The notes: generated by a model from the letters alone, not told the origin. A DNA stretch of 64,000 nucleotides from Marchantia polymorpha subsp. ruderalis (GCA_037833965.1 AP031355.1:3063501-3127500); one strand, 5' to 3'. Numbered from the stretch's first letter, positions 9,498 through 27,234 are shown. Translations and numbers: made by a program.

Positions 9498-11332
9498 GGT
9501 GTGGCTGCAAGAGTTGGAGAAGTGCCAGTGCTACATTTTTGCGGTAGCGATCCTTGTAGTCCCGAGTCCTTCACTAGTTCTTGCTGGACTTTTCACTCTT
9601 GAACAAGGTCGCGAAGGAGATCTCTTCATCCTTCGTCACCTTGATGCTCTCACTATCAAATATGAGGAACCCGTCCTCGCCTGCACATCTCCCAGCACTT
9701 GCCTTCAATCTTGGACGGTCCAACGTTCTACGTGCGGTCGAACCCGCGCGTAGGTTGGTGTCTCTCTCTCTGCCATTCGCGCACCATGTCCTGGCACACG
9801 TAATTCCATCCCCACAGGAGGAAATTGAGCTTCGCCGCAAACAGCCGGTCCTGGAAAGCGCGCAACCCAATCTGCGGGATCTTCAGCGGAATCATCCGCA
9901 GCTGAGTGGGCTTCGACATCGCGTTCTTGGAATTGGATTTCGTAAACTCTCCTCCGCTATGCCCACGCTTCTTGCCCGTGACTACGATTCTTTTGCAAAC
10001 TCTAATCTCTCTCAATTCCGACTGTCGCGCACTCAATTCTCTCTCAGTCACCTTGCGAGTTTCTGCGCGTCGGTGTCTCGAATTTCTCTCTGCCAGAAGG
10101 TGGACGCGCGCAGCTCGCACAAGAAATTGGAATCGCAAATTCAAGAATGAAGTTTCCGCCCTTGGCTCGCAGGTTGTCATTGTCGACACTTGGTCGTGAG
10201 TGTCGACTCACTTGATGGCTACGCCGGCTTGGAGCCGTAACGGCCCTCCTCTCGCACGCGTGGCTTCACGCTCCGCCGTCGCGCGCACTCACACGCTCGA
10301 AATTTCAATTTGAGTTCCGCCATCGTACTTCGCCGCGGCCATGTTCGCGCAGCGCCGAAGGCGTCTTGCCGAAGGCGCGGCGGCAAAGACTTTTGCCTCT
10401 GGTCGACTCGCTACTCGCATCCATCCCGCACCACCGAAGGCGTTCCGCCGCACGCGCTTCGCCGAAGGCGAACTCCTTCCGCCGAAGGCGTTGACCTGCA
10501 GCGCCGAAGGCGTCTCTACCGCCGAAGGCGTTGACTTCCAGCACCGAAGGCGTCTCCCTAAAGACGTCCGTCGGCGTAGGTGCATCGCCAAAGGCGCAGC
10601 GCTGAAGGCGGCTGTGCCGAAGGCGTTGACCGTGGCCAACGGATCTTGTCTTGTCTGTCGATCCCTCTTGTTACTCCGAAGGCACTCTCGCCGCCGGAGC
10701 TCTGTCCCGCCGAAGGCGCACATGTCCGTCCCGCCGAAGACGTTGAGCCGAAGGCGGACCGTACGGAGTTGCTACCTCCGAAGTCACTTACCTAACCTTG
10801 CTGCGCTAGCGCCGAAGGCGCCGTACAAAGACATTCACCCCCGAAGACGAACTTCTAGGGCCGAAGGCGGATTTTCGGGCGGACTTCCCACCGAAGGCGA
10901 ACTCCTTCTCTTTGAAGGCGTACGTCTTTGCATCTTCCGATAGTCACAACTACCTGTGTCCTCATCCGTTCCAGGCGTTCTTAGGCTCGTTAGAAAAAGC
11001 GTGTTGAGCTCTTTCCAACGAAACCCTAACCAAGTCAAGGCATTGTGAATTGAATAAGCTCTGAGGGATTTCCCTAGCGCCAAAGGCGTATCGCCGAAGA
11101 CGGATTATGCGCCTTGCGCCGAAGGAGAACTCCTTCAGAATTGATCGTTCAGGTCAGGGCGCCTGTTCCGAACATTGCGCTCAACTTCTAGATACTACAA
11201 GATCATACGAGACCCGCGATTATCCATCTTCACTCTATTTAAATGTACCGATCACCATTTACACGGCCGCTGCGGTACTGTTTTCCAAAATTGTTTTAAA
11301 TTCTGCACAAAAACAAAAAGTGGGTTACCACA
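9498..11332 (-). mobile_element. 5' part of a third long LTR, minus orientation
   Basis: On the minus strand it starts at 11332 with TGTGGTAACCCACTTTTT next to unrelated AT-rich DNA, giving the best-defined outer boundary of this element family. It carries a decayed ORF start (Met near 10180; FLNLRFQFLVRAARVHLLAER) and continues, with frameshifts, to the region matching residue about 200 of the long ORF near 9520. There it meets the plus-oriented fragment. Confidence 0.8.
10350..10920. repeat. GCCGAAGGC words densely repeated in the third LTR copy
   Basis: CGCCGAAGGCG or GCCGAAGGC (an interrupted inverted repeat, GCC-GAA-GGC) occurs roughly twenty times at irregular spacing. It occupies the same LTR interval where the other two copies carry other palindromes. 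Confidence 0.9.
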
Positions 11333-13730
11333 GATACAAAACCAAGAAAACATATCAAAACTTTCAAATATCTTTATTTACAGGTTTTGTCATGCGTTTG
11401 TCTGAGTGAGAACTTTTGAATGTTTTCACTTTATGGAATTACACTTTTAGTGTGATTGATTTTTGTTGCTAGCAGTTATAGTTCAAAAGCTTTTTTGACC
11501 TGCTTTTTTTCCCTAGACAATGTTCTTGCACTTCTGTACTTTTAATTATCAACGTTGGACTCTTTCCTTCCTCTGATCCTCACTTACCTCTACATCATAT
11601 TATCTCATACCATCTCATCTCACCTTTTGCTTGACTTTCTCTCATCTGATCTATGTACAAATCTCCCTCTCCCTTCCTCTCTATTTCTTTCTCTTGCTCG
11701 TTGATTTCACGCACGACCCAATTGCAAGTTGGAGCTTCCTCCGCTTGTTTACCTTACAAAATTATGTCTCTAAGAAACATATTCACATCAACAATTAACT
11801 GCACAAAAAGAAGCACATAGTATCTCCAAAAACTTTACGTTGCGCTTTGAAAGAACGAATGTAGCATGATCCTCGTCTCTTTTCTTTCTCTTCTCTTCAT
11901 TCTGTTTTTTCTTTGTCTTTTGCTTCCCTATACTCTTGCAATTTGAAGTCCAATCCACTCCACTCTTGTCCGGCAAGAAGATTCCTCACTGCCTAAGGCC
12001 CACTTTCCTTTGACAATGCCGCAAAGGTCTTTGACTGAAATGTAAGTGAACAATGAACATGAACAACTTTCAATTAGCAACGATCCACCTCCTCATCAAC
12101 AATGTTGTCTGCCTGTCTATACTTCAACCACACAAGTCAATCTAACTAACTAACTCTACACTCTGCACTAATTACTACTTCCTCGCGAACTGCTTCAATA
12201 CCTAAAGCCACTAATGCTCTCACTAAATTGCAAAACTACAATTAGAATAGAACGATTTAATCTAATTTTTAACATTTTATAATAATAAAAATAACATGTG
12301 AGTATCATTCTGGACTCACATGAGTTTCATACATACTTAACTCCACAAAAATCATACACCATTATACATGGTTCATCTTCACATGAAACTATTTCCACGG
12401 CCGAGATAAAAAACTCTATTAAAGCGAGAATGTACATCAAAACTCCATAGTGAAGCTCTTCACTATCTATACTCTACGGTGTACATGTGAGACTGACACA
12501 AACAAGCTTGTATTCAGATTAAATATCCTAGACTCTAATTAAAGATTGAACCTAACTAGAGGAAGATGAAATATTGTTAACAAAACGCGTGTTAACTTTA
12601 CAGACTCTTCCCTTAACTCAAGTCTTGGAGAAGAGCGTTTACATGATCTGTATGTAGTTTCAACGGGAAGTTGTAAAAAGTCTTAGCCTTTCACATAGAC
12701 TATAATGCACAAAGATGAGAGTTCAGGGCTTATAATGTTCTAAGCGTTTGTTGAAACATCTCTAAATTCTAGCAGTGAATTTATTAGTAATGAGTTTTAG
12801 AGCTTTTGAACAATAATTAAAAGCTCCGTGAAGGTACTACACGTGAGTGATTTTTTCCGACTGTGTTGCCAACTCTAGCATAAATTTTGACGTTAATAAC
12901 TAGATTAGAATATAAAACCTGATTTTTGCTAAGCCAAAGATGACTACATATTTTTGCCATTAGCATTCACTCAACTTTGGCATGAATACTACTTCATCTT
13001 TGCAATTTGAGCTTCAAAACATGTAGAAAATCATTTGCTTATTGGATAATATTCATGTGGCCAACATTGTTTCAATGCAACTTGACCACAACATTCCAAG
13101 TACTCTGAAAGCGTGAGGACTGTTAATCAAAATATGAAGAACAAAATTTAAAGACGTATTTCTTAGAGAAAGATCATTGTTGTGACATACACTAAACACA
13201 CATGTTCATTCGTGTATATGCCATGGTGAAGAATACAGCACATGATATTTTTTACCCGAATCATATTCCGGCAAGACGAAAGGGTAACAAACAAATTACA
13301 TCAATTGTCTTCAAATCTATTCAATCATATGGATTGATGTTGTGTTATTCTTGACAAACACATATACTCTTGATCTACCAAACACACGGATTGATGACAA
13401 CTATATATAGTTCACTATAATACAACTATATTTACATCTAGATCAATGTCTAATTTAGTCAAAGCTTATTAAAAATGAATTCATTAGTATTTCAACATAA
13501 AGATAAAATATGTGGAGTGCAAGAAATAACTTGTGGATTCTCATACACATGTCATGTATTAATTATGTTATAAAAGTGAAGATTCAAGGCAATTGATGAA
13601 TGACAATAACACATGTTTCAAAGGAGGATGAAGAGATCATGAATAAACCACATAATAGGAAGTCAAAAATTTTGAGTATTGACGTTTCAAAGATAATCCA
13701 TATCGATTTTGCAAGATCAAGAGTGACGTA
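11333..13730. other. AT-rich spacer with no recognisable gene
   Basis: There is no ORF longer than about 62 codons, no splice-linked coding signal and no RNA gene that I can see. A CT-rich stretch lies at about 11570-11700. The right-hand part may belong to the decayed gypsy element that follows. Confidence 0.6.
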
Positions 13731-13734
13731 CAAG

Positions 13735-14535
13735 TATTCTATCAGAAGTTCATGACATTGCCATTGCAAACCATGCGGGAGTGGATAACACTTTGGAAAA
13801 CATAAAACAAGTGTAATATTGTTCTAAAATACGGAAGTATGTAGAGTTTTCTGTTAAAAATTGTGAAACTTGTCAATTAACAAGTTAGGTAATAGAAATC
13901 AGCCAGTTTAATATAAACTTTTCTCATTGCATATCAAAAATGAAAACAAGTCATCATGTACTTGGCACATGAATTTTAAAATTTTTTTTGTTGGAAAATA
14001 ATGAAGTTTTGGATTTTATGAATATATTTAGTAAGATAATACATATGAAATTAACCACAACTTGTTCAATTATATAATAATGCAGTTTTTATATATCATG
14101 AATTAAACAATGTCTCAATCATTAATAAAGTTATTCATATACTAGTTTTTTTTGAAAAACTTTATCTAATTTTTTCAGTCAAAATTAACAATGTCAACGA
14201 CTTATCAAATTCAAACGAAAAGAGCAAATAAAACTATCACGCATATGTTATGGTCATTTTCATTAGGAGAGCAACATTAAAAAGCAAGAGTAACATATTC
14301 TTTTGTCTCTTATGCAATTCTTTTATAGAAATATTTTTCGTGCATCCACAAAAGTTGTATTTGTTTTACCTCATAAAAGATGTTCATCTCACAAAAACAT
14401 GAAATTTCTAAAACTACATGAATTTTTTATCAAAGTAGTCATAATTGATGATTTTATGATGCATATTCATAAAATAATACATTCAATCAATAAGAGGTTG
14501 ATGATTGATCATGACTGATAAAAAAAATGAAGATG
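13735..14535 (+). pseudogene. Decayed Ty3/gypsy integrase
   Basis: Conceptual translation with stops and frameshifts shows three integrase landmarks in order. First, an H2C2 zinc-binding segment near 13745-13900 (HDIAIANHAGVDNTLE, then KNCETCQL). Second, the core-domain piece MSTTYQIQTKRANKTITHM near 14187-14250. Third, a C-terminal segment in frame from 14303 to 14518 (KLHEFFIKVV ... IHKIIHSINKRLMIDHD). At least two stops and one frame change interrupt it. It is unrelated in composition to the GC-rich element at the left edge and much older. Further remnants may extend to about 14960 but are not convincing. Confidence 0.7.
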
Positions 14536-15960
14536 TTCATCATGAATAATAATTCTATAGCTTGGAAAATATGTTAAATCTCCAAAACCAATTTTACAAA
14601 AAAATTGTTTCTTGTAGAACCAAAAATTTTTAACACTTGCATCATTGCTACTTTGATGATATTGAAACATGAAGATAAAATGTCATACAAGTTAAAATTT
14701 CTGTCTCATATGAAAATAATCTTGTATTTCACGTATTATAACTCTAAAAACATGTTTTAAGAAAGAATAAATTATCAACCAACTAGCACCAACTCTTATT
14801 TCAATCTTGATAGCTGATCAAGACAAATTTGACTTAGATAAAGCATTCAAGAAAGAAATGCAAGATCATAAAATATCACGAGGTAGAATTTTGATTCAAT
14901 GGAAATTTATTTTGTTATATGAATAAATTTAGAAACCAGCTAGAACTTTATCTAATGCAATTTTGATAGTTCAAAAATTTCAACATATGTGTAACAAGAA
15001 CGTTGCGTCTTTAAAGGAACGATTTTTGTAATTATATTCAGTTAGTTAGAACTAAAATAAGTAGTAATTAAGATTGAAAAATAATAACATTATATTGTGT
15101 TATCTATAGTTGTTATGTAAAAAATCCGTATGTTTGGTAGGCACAATTTTTTTTGTTAATTAACAGTGACACGTGAGAAAATCCATTTTCTTATTAGGTT
15201 AAGAGTAAATATGTTAATTAAATGTTGATTGACAACGACATGTGAAATATCTATGTGCTTGTTGAAATTATCCATCACATCATTAATCCAATGATTGAGG
15301 ACCGAAAATGAATAATGTGATGATATCTTAAGGAGAGAAAAACCTTTAGAATTATCTTTCATATTTAAAGTTATATTTCATCTTCAAGTGAAGTCATCTA
15401 GTAATATAAAATGTTATGAGTTTTTTTCATTTTTTAGATGTCAGGTACATATTTCACAAATGTTTTATGATGTACAAGTTAAAATTTGGATAACTACTCG
15501 TTAACTTAACATAAAAACTGGTTACTATATAGGAATTCAATGAACATTATGAGTATGTATACATGGGAGGGGTATAAAGCTAAGAGGTGTACATCTCTCG
15601 TTCTTCATACATATGGTTGACAGAGCTAACAAGAAATAAAATAATAAGTTTAGACATGAGGAGATAGTGAATGGGCCGAACGAAGCAGATACCACAGGGT
15701 TCTATATCTAAAAGGTGTACATCTCTCATTCTTGATGCATATATCGTCAAGAATGGGTGGTTGAAGGAGCTCCTAAGAAAAAAGTATGAGTTTAAAGATT
15801 AGGAGATTAGTGAATGGGCTGAAAGAGGGAATCACCATAAACTTCATTATGACTTATAGAAATCGTCATCTTGTTTTCAATCAATCAACAGAATTTAGCG
15901 AAAGCAAGTGAAACCCCTGCAGTCCTAAAACACAACACTTCAAACCCATGTTTAGGAAGT
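14536..15960. other. AT-rich spacer with no recognisable gene
   Basis: I see only very AT-rich DNA, probably more retroelement debris. From about 15840 it grades into the repeated 3' flank of the peroxidase genes. Confidence 0.55.
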
Positions 15961-16269
15961 GAACGATTATTGGATTTATTACACAGTGAAGAGTAAGTAA
16001 CAAGCTTGGCCTCGGATTATTCCAAGAATGAGATTCACCTAATTCAATTGTATCTACACCCACCACTAGTGTTTTCTGACCCTATAGCTGCATACGTGAT
16101 ATAGGAACATGATCCAAGGTGCACCACATATGTACAGTTTTCTTGACTAAATGCCTAGTTCTGATAGCAATAACCGTCTTATTGAAGGCTGCCAGGAGTG
16201 AGATCCAAGAGCCAAAATTACTCACAACAAATGGAACAATGGAATCTAGCATGACAATGCATCACTCGA

Positions 16270-17879
<1,610 letters not shown>

Positions 17880-18004
17880 TGTAGCTAGAAAAATGCCAAC
17901 TGCACTCCTCCCAAGCAGTCCAGGTCTTGTCAACAAGTGGACGATCTCGACCTCGTACCCAGTCGAAGGAAGTCCAATCACGCAAGTTGATCAGACTCAC
18001 CTTC

Positions 18005-18373
18005 CTGCGCAATGCCATGATTTGGGAGTTCAGAGAAAGAAAGACGATTCGATGTGCATGCTCGGCAGAATACCGCTAAGACTGGACACAAAGAAAGAAT
18101 CACACGAGAAACCAAACTTTGAGACTTGCTGAGGTAAAGGATCTGAAAGCAGTCTATACGCCTGAGCAAAGCAACGAGATAAAACTCACGAGCTGAATTG
18201 AGGTCAAAGATCAGATGGAGCTCGTCCAACTTGTGATTAGTCATTCCTTTCGCTGGTCTTTTATATCTGAGTTTAGGATTGCAAGTGCCCCCAAGAATCT
18301 CCTCCACACTGTGCTTGTTCTTTCCTAATATTAAAATATAATGAAATATTCTAATACGGCAAGCTGGCCATGA
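18005..18373 (-). promoter_or_regulatory. Promoter and 5'-leader intron of peroxidase copy 1
   Basis: On the minus strand the shared motif TCATGGCCAGCTTGC is at 18373-18359 and TATAAAAG at 18265-18258. The leader then has a donor at CTC|GTGAGT (18190) and an acceptor TTGCGCAG|GAAG (ending 18005). The ATG in ATGGCATTGCGCAG would be spliced out. Confidence 0.65.
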
Positions 18374-18429
18374 CTGAATGTAGTGATGCTTATCATATAA
18401 TATGTGAACTAATAGTGCAGCCATAGAAG

Positions 18430-20070
18430 CTAGGTGTCATCATTTGTATTACATGTGATCACACTTCGCGCAAACATGTGTCTTTCAGATCCAGGAAGAG
18501 AAATGGATTTAACCACATTGTGCTTCCTTCTCAGGAAGCAACCCATGATCCTCAAGCAATGTAGAGGAGAGATGTAATGGATTTCATATCCTCGTTAGCA
18601 AGGAATGATCAAGAACTTTCACTGTTCAAATAGTAAAGCTCACTAGTACTCAAAAGTGACGTCGGAAACTGTATACACATCACAGAATAGAATATATATT
18701 TTCAGAAACGTCCAACGTTTTTGTTTCACTTTACTCCACGGTTAAAAATAGAAACTTCCAAGAAGGTTGGGATGTGAATTCTGTTTGGCTGGAATGCAAG
18801 CGCGTTCTGCTTTCTTCCGCATGCATGTTTTGGATTTGTCTTACAGTTTAGTACATTTGATAATCTCGATGGAGACCTCGAGCCATGATATCAGCACAGC
18901 ACATGAAACAACACATGTGAATGTACATTGTAAGGATGGCAATATTTTGAATAGAAAGAAGGACCAGTATTTTGCGGAAGACCGGCTTCCATTCCGCGCA
19001 ATGGAAGCCGGTCTAGGTGCTCCTGAAAAAGCTTTTGATAAGCCATCTTAACCCTGTTCGTAAGGGATGGTGTTTTAGGCAAAGCTTGAGAACAACAGTT
19101 TTCCATCAGAATTGGGCCTCTGCCGAAGTTAAAGCTGCCATTGCAGCCACATCTATCTGAACCCATTGCGATCGTGAGTACTTTACTGTTATCAGGATGC
19201 AAAACTGCCACTCTGCGCTGTATCAGGAGCTCTTTTGAAATTTGACCACGACTAGAATTATATAGATCCTAGAGTAAACTTGCAGATTCCAAAGATGTAC
19301 AAAACATGCACAATCCTCTTCGATCAACATTATCTTCATCTGCTCATTAGCTAGAATTTTTGCGTACACCATAATAATTCTGAAACTTATTGCGACACAA
19401 ATCAGACCATAAACTTTTCTGGTTCATTACTTGAAATGTTTTAACCCAGTTACTACTTCTTATGATTGCAAGAATCGAGGATGGTTATGATCAATTCTTT
19501 CTGGCAGGGAAAGTACCTAGCTTGTTATAGTGAATATCACATATAGTCAGACGGCGATTATGTCCAAAATGGAAAATGAAATGATTATTCAAGAAAGAAG
19601 TTCATTGAATTCAATTTTTCCAGCACATTAACATTTAGTTTTTGGTTGGCATAAGATGTTGAAATTGTTTCTTCTGATGGACGAATTCTCTTCAATTTTC
19701 CTCACTTGATTCCGCAACTACTACTTGCCTCAAGTTAGGCTCTTTGACGCGACGACGTCAACGATAAATAGTTGCAGGTATAATATCAAAATCTCTTCTC
19801 CACCACTCCTGCACGTTTTAAACTGACTCGAAATTATTCATTATCTATAATTCCTGAAGTGACCAAAGTTCTTCATAAAACAGATGTAGAGAATTGTCTT
19901 TGCTTCCGAGACACGTGCTGAGACATCATGTTCTGATCCAAACTATCTATCCTCACTCCATTACTACACGTCTACATCTTGACTTCATTTTATCAAATAA
20001 GAATCAAGCAGATCTGACCACTTACAGTCCTTGTAAACCGCAGTGCAAAGTCATGTTTGGAGAATCAATG
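18430..20070. other. Peroxidase spacer: repeated intergenic module, minus orientation
   Basis: It lies upstream of copy 1 and downstream of copy 2. Parts of it recur inverted at about 31400-33480 and 44300-47100, so it is part of a duplicated block. It contains a short block (about 18890-19260) with readable but unconstrained frames and a perfect hairpin at 18979-19014. I see no gene. Confidence 0.6.
18979..19014. repeat. Perfect inverted repeat, 15-bp arms and 6-bp loop
   Basis: AGACCGGCTTCCATT, loop CCGCGC, AATGGAAGCCGGTCT. The sister blocks near 32020 and 45045 have only one arm, so this palindrome arose here by a local inverted duplication. Confidence 0.9.
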
Positions 20071-20373
20071 GTTATTGGATTTATTTCATAGTGAAGAGTA
20101 GTTACAAGTTTGGCCTCGGACTAATCAAAGAATGAGATTCATCTAATTCAATTGTATCTACATCCACCACTACTGTTTTCTGACCCTATAGCTACACATG
20201 TGATATAGGAACCTGATTCAAGGTGCACCACAGATGTACAGTTTTCTTGACTAAATGCCTAGTTCTGAAAGCAATAACCGTCTTATTGAAGGCTGCCAGG
20301 AGTGAGATCCAAGAGCCAAAATTACTCACAACAAATGGAACAATGGAATCTAGCATGACAATGCATCACTCGA

Positions 20374-21980
<1,607 letters not shown>

Positions 21981-22099
21981 TGGTGCTAGAACAATGCCAA
22001 CTTCCCGAGACAATCTCAGCCCTATCAACAAGTGGATGGTCTCGATCTCGCACCCAGTCGAAGGCGGTCCGACCACGTAAATTGATCAGACTCACCTTC

Positions 22100-22441
22100 C
22101 TGCAAAATGCCATCATCTGGGGAGTCAGAGAAAGAAAGACAAACCGAGATGCATGCTGTACAGAAAATCGCTACGACTGAACACAAATACAAAGTACTCG
22201 GCAAATTGACTTGAACATCCACGAGCAGCGTGTACGTCCATATAACGAGATTATACTCACGAGCTGAATTGAGGTCAAAGATCAGATGGAGCTCGTCCAA
22301 CTTGTGATAAGTCATTCCTCTCTGTGGTCTTTTATACTCGAGTATAGGATCCATGTGGTTCCATTAATAAACTGCACGCTGACCTTGTCCTTCCTGGTTG
22401 TTAATTTTATGAAGTATTTTGATGTTGCAAGCTGGCCTTGA
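22100..22441 (-). promoter_or_regulatory. Promoter and 5'-leader intron of peroxidase copy 2
   Basis: The motif, as TCAAGGCCAGCTTGC, is at 22441-22427 and TATAAAAG at 22336-22329. The predicted leader intron is 22260-22100 (CTC|GTGAGT ... TTTTGCAG|GAAG). Confidence 0.6.
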
Positions 22442-23020
22442 CTGACGCTCGGTATATTCCTGTATAATCGGAAATGCATACTAAATAGGAAGCTCAACCA
22501 AGGAAGCTAGGTGTCCTCATCGAAATTAGATGTGATCACACTTAACACAAAAATTTACTTCAGATCCAGAGTGGTATAATTTTGCCACCTCTTGTGATCA
22601 TTTTTGGTGAATCAGCGCATGATCTTCACGTAATGGAATGGTGAGATTTAACGGATTTTATTCCGTCGATAGCCAAAAAACGAATAGGAGATTGTAAGAC
22701 CGAATCTTAGTTATTAAACAATGAAGATCACGAATTGGTCAAACTTCAGACACATCATATAATGGAGCAAATAAGCTCAGAAACGTCCAAAATTATAGTA
22801 AACAGAGCACACGTACTGTTTCCCTTACTCTGCAGTACCTGAAAGACCGTGGTGTACTCCGACAAGAATCTAGCTGAGCTATAGCATGAAACTTCCATGA
22901 AGGTTGGGATTCGTAAAGCTGGAATCCAAGCGCCTTCTGCTATCTTCTTTCATTGGTCTACTGGCCTCCATGATACCGCTCACAATTCCAATATAATATG
23001 TAAAATGTCATTTAATAAGA
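22442..23020. other. Divergent promoter spacer between peroxidase copies 2 and 3
   Basis: This is the head-to-head intergenic core. A segment near 22795-22845 (GTAAACAG ... CTGTTTCC, then a CTGCAG-containing stretch) corresponds to the clearer hairpin at 41199-41250 in the other divergent spacer. I see no gene. Confidence 0.55.
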
Positions 23021-23380
23021 TCATGGCCAGCTTGCCATATTAAAGCACCAAATATTCCGGAGTGAAAATCACAGTGCGGAGGATGTTACTTTGACCACTT
23101 GAAATGTAGAAACCGAGGTATAAAAGTCCGCAAAAACGAATGAATCTTCACAAGTTGGACCATCTTCTTTCAGATCTTCGAACTCAAGTCAGCTCGTAAG
23201 TTTTATCTCATTCCTTTCCGAAGACTGGTCATGGTCATTTTTGCTAAACAAGTTTCACAGTTTCAGACCTCGTTTCTTTAAAAGCTGCGCACGAATCTCG
23301 TTATAAGCGAGTTTCACATTGACGTGAATTGCAGATTTTCTTTTTACTTGTCTAAAAGCTCATATGATGGCATTGCGCAG
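23021..23380 (+). promoter_or_regulatory. Promoter and 5'-leader intron of peroxidase copy 3
   Basis: TCATGGCCAGCTTGC is at 23021-23035 and TATAAAAG at 23119-23126. The predicted leader intron is 23196-23380 (AGCTC|GTAAGT ... TTGCGCAG). Confidence 0.65.
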
Positions 23381-23505
23381 GAAGGTGAGTCTGATCAACT
23401 CGCGTGATTGGACTGCCTTCGACTGGGTACGAGGACGAGATCGTCCTCTTGTTGACAGCTCCCGGACTGCCTTGGGGGATTGCAGTCCGTATTCTTCTAG
23501 CTACA

Positions 23506-25125
<1,620 letters not shown>

Positions 25126-25593
25126 ACGAGTGATGCATTGTTTGGAAATTTCCATTTTCTGTAAGTAATTAAGGCTAACGGATCTCACTCCCGGCAGCCT
25201 TCAATAAGATGCTTGTTCTTCCACGGCAGGAAAGTTGTAGATTCAAGTAGATTAGTCAGAATAGTCGGAATCCATGGTGCAGCTTGGCTTATGTCCTATG
25301 TCATATTTGCAACTATAGGATAACATAGCACTAGTGATGGGTGTAGATACAAATGAATTAGATGAATCTCATTCTTTGAATGATCCGAGGCCAAGCTTGT
25401 AACTCCTCTTCCCGGTGTAATAAATCCAATAACCATTTATTCCCAAAACAGAACGTTATAGTGTAGTCTATAAGAGCTGTCATTGGTAAAAACTGTTGAT
25501 CTATTGATGTCAAGACGTACATTTGTAGTTGGAATGGAACTGGGATTCCTGGGGAGGACTATCTGTGTGGGAATGTTGATCAGAAAAACTTTA

Positions 25594-25650
25594 GATAGAA
25601 CTGCTGACACCATCATCTATGGGAAACATGATGGTATCAGCTGTTCTATC
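25594..25650. repeat. Foldback sequence, 23-bp arms (21 of 23 paired), 11-bp loop
   Basis: The arms begin GATAGAACTGCTGAC and end AGCTGTTCTATC. The homologous site downstream of copy 8 (49688-49760) also folds, with longer arms. Confidence 0.85.
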
Positions 25651-26054
25651 GGAAGCTTGCATGAGCAGCAAACAGAGTTCCTTAGATGTTTGAAAGGAAG
25701 AACTCCAGTCAACATCTGCATACGCTGAATGTATACAGTGATTTGTATCCAGTCAATCAGCAAAGTGTAGGAGTGGTGGAGAGGAGGTTTTTATATTAAT
25801 CCACAACTGCAAGTCCGTAGTTTCAATGGTCTTAGCGCGATACTGAGCCGAAATTCAGGTATTTATTGCCTAACTAAGTGAGAAATCTTGAAGGTCATCT
25901 CCAAACCAATGAACTAATATGAAAATCTAATTCCAACTGCAGGCGTCGATGTCATTGAGCTTGCAAATACCTTTAGCTATTGTTACCTGTGCTCGCTTTC
26001 AGTGCAGTGTAATCCCTTGCCCCGTTGCTACCTTAGGTGATGCAGAGCCATACC

Positions 26055-26113
26055 AGTAGAGCCCAGCCAGTGGCTGGGCTCTACTCATGTACAGGAGTGG
26101 CTGCCAGCCACTC
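26055..26113. repeat. Two adjacent short palindromes
   Basis: AGTAGAGCCCAGCCA, one base, TGGCTGGGCTCTACT (26055-26085) is a perfect inverted repeat. GAGTGGCT-GCC-AGCCACTC follows at 26095-26113. The homologous spacer near 50152 has only one half of the first palindrome, so the second arm is a new inverted copy. Confidence 0.85.
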
Positions 26114-27234
26114 ATGTGCTATGACTACTGCTATATATTTATGAATTTAGGTCAGCAACATTTTTAGAAGAATGTTTAATTTTCAATTCCAAGTTGTGGA
26201 TATTAACTTTCACAATGTCAAATATGTTTCTGAAACCAGATTCCAAAAAATCTAAAGTCGGGAAATTGAGTTCCGAATGATTTTCAAGTTATTATATATC
26301 TGGCATTCTTCTCCAGCCAATCAGGTCAAATGACTGTCACGTTTGACGTTTGGGTTGAGGAAAATCATAGACCTAGTCTCATGCTCATTGGAAAACCAGG
26401 TGATGAGAACATTGTGTTAACTTGCACATGTCGTGTAAAGTCATGCGAACTTTTGTCGGAAATATCCAACAATCAAAGAATTGATTGAAGTAGTTTGATA
26501 ATGGAGATACGTATTCTTATGTGGCCCCCATTTCTTGGTGAATGACATCTCGTCAGCCGTACAGTATTAAATCGATTCATGGGCAAATATATCCAATACT
26601 GGAGATGGTTTGCTGCAAATTTAATTTCGGATTTAAAAACAAGATGCAAGCAACATACACACTGTGAATCAATCAGACCAAAGAAGTAATGCAACAACAA
26701 TAGATTAGAAGATGGTTTTAAAGTGGATTGAAGAATTTAACTGGTAATTTACTTTAGCTTTGGCTTACTCACGCAGTGTGGCCGTTTGCCATCATGCTAT
26801 ATTTTCTACTTTGTTGGAGGAGCCCTCTTGATCACAATGAGTTCGGATATCTGCAACTGCAATGACAGATTTCATTGACTTTGAAATTTACCTTTGGCAA
26901 AGAGCAAATTTGATGAACTTTTGATTTTAAGCTTCGTCTATAATATAGAGAAAACTTTACGCATTTTTAAGGCTGATCAAGGAATGGAAATCATTCTTCC
27001 GCTTTGTACACAATGCTTAGTCCAATTATTTCCAGCGTTAGAGTGGAGCTCCACATGTTATTAAGTTCAGCTGCACAACGTAAGATATCAATGTGAATAT
27101 TTGCAAATTTGTTCATTTACAGCAAACATGCATCGCTGTATATTGATGTCTGGACAGATGAAAGATAACAAAACTTCTTTCGTTATCTTCAGTACTTCAA
27201 GAAAATGACATGAAACCATGCATGTAACACTGTA

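Larger units (their letters stand above)
25426..27234. other. Spacer downstream of peroxidase copy 3
   Basis: It is homologous to about 49528-50230 downstream of copy 8 for its first 0.75 kb, and carries two foldback structures (25594-25650, 26055-26113). The remainder is AT-rich without coding signal. Confidence 0.55.

Noticed and set aside
18891..19211. Minus-strand 106-codon frame (GCNGSFNFGRG...) resembling the start of peroxidase exon 2
   Set aside because: The likeness is limited to GCxGS. The copies at 31890 and 44913 do not extend the match, and no flanking splice sites fit. I left it as part of a repeated spacer block.
25483..25728. An 81-codon plus frame downstream of peroxidase copy 3
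   Set aside because: It spans the foldback at 25594-25650, and the homologous sequence downstream of copy 8 does not keep the frame.
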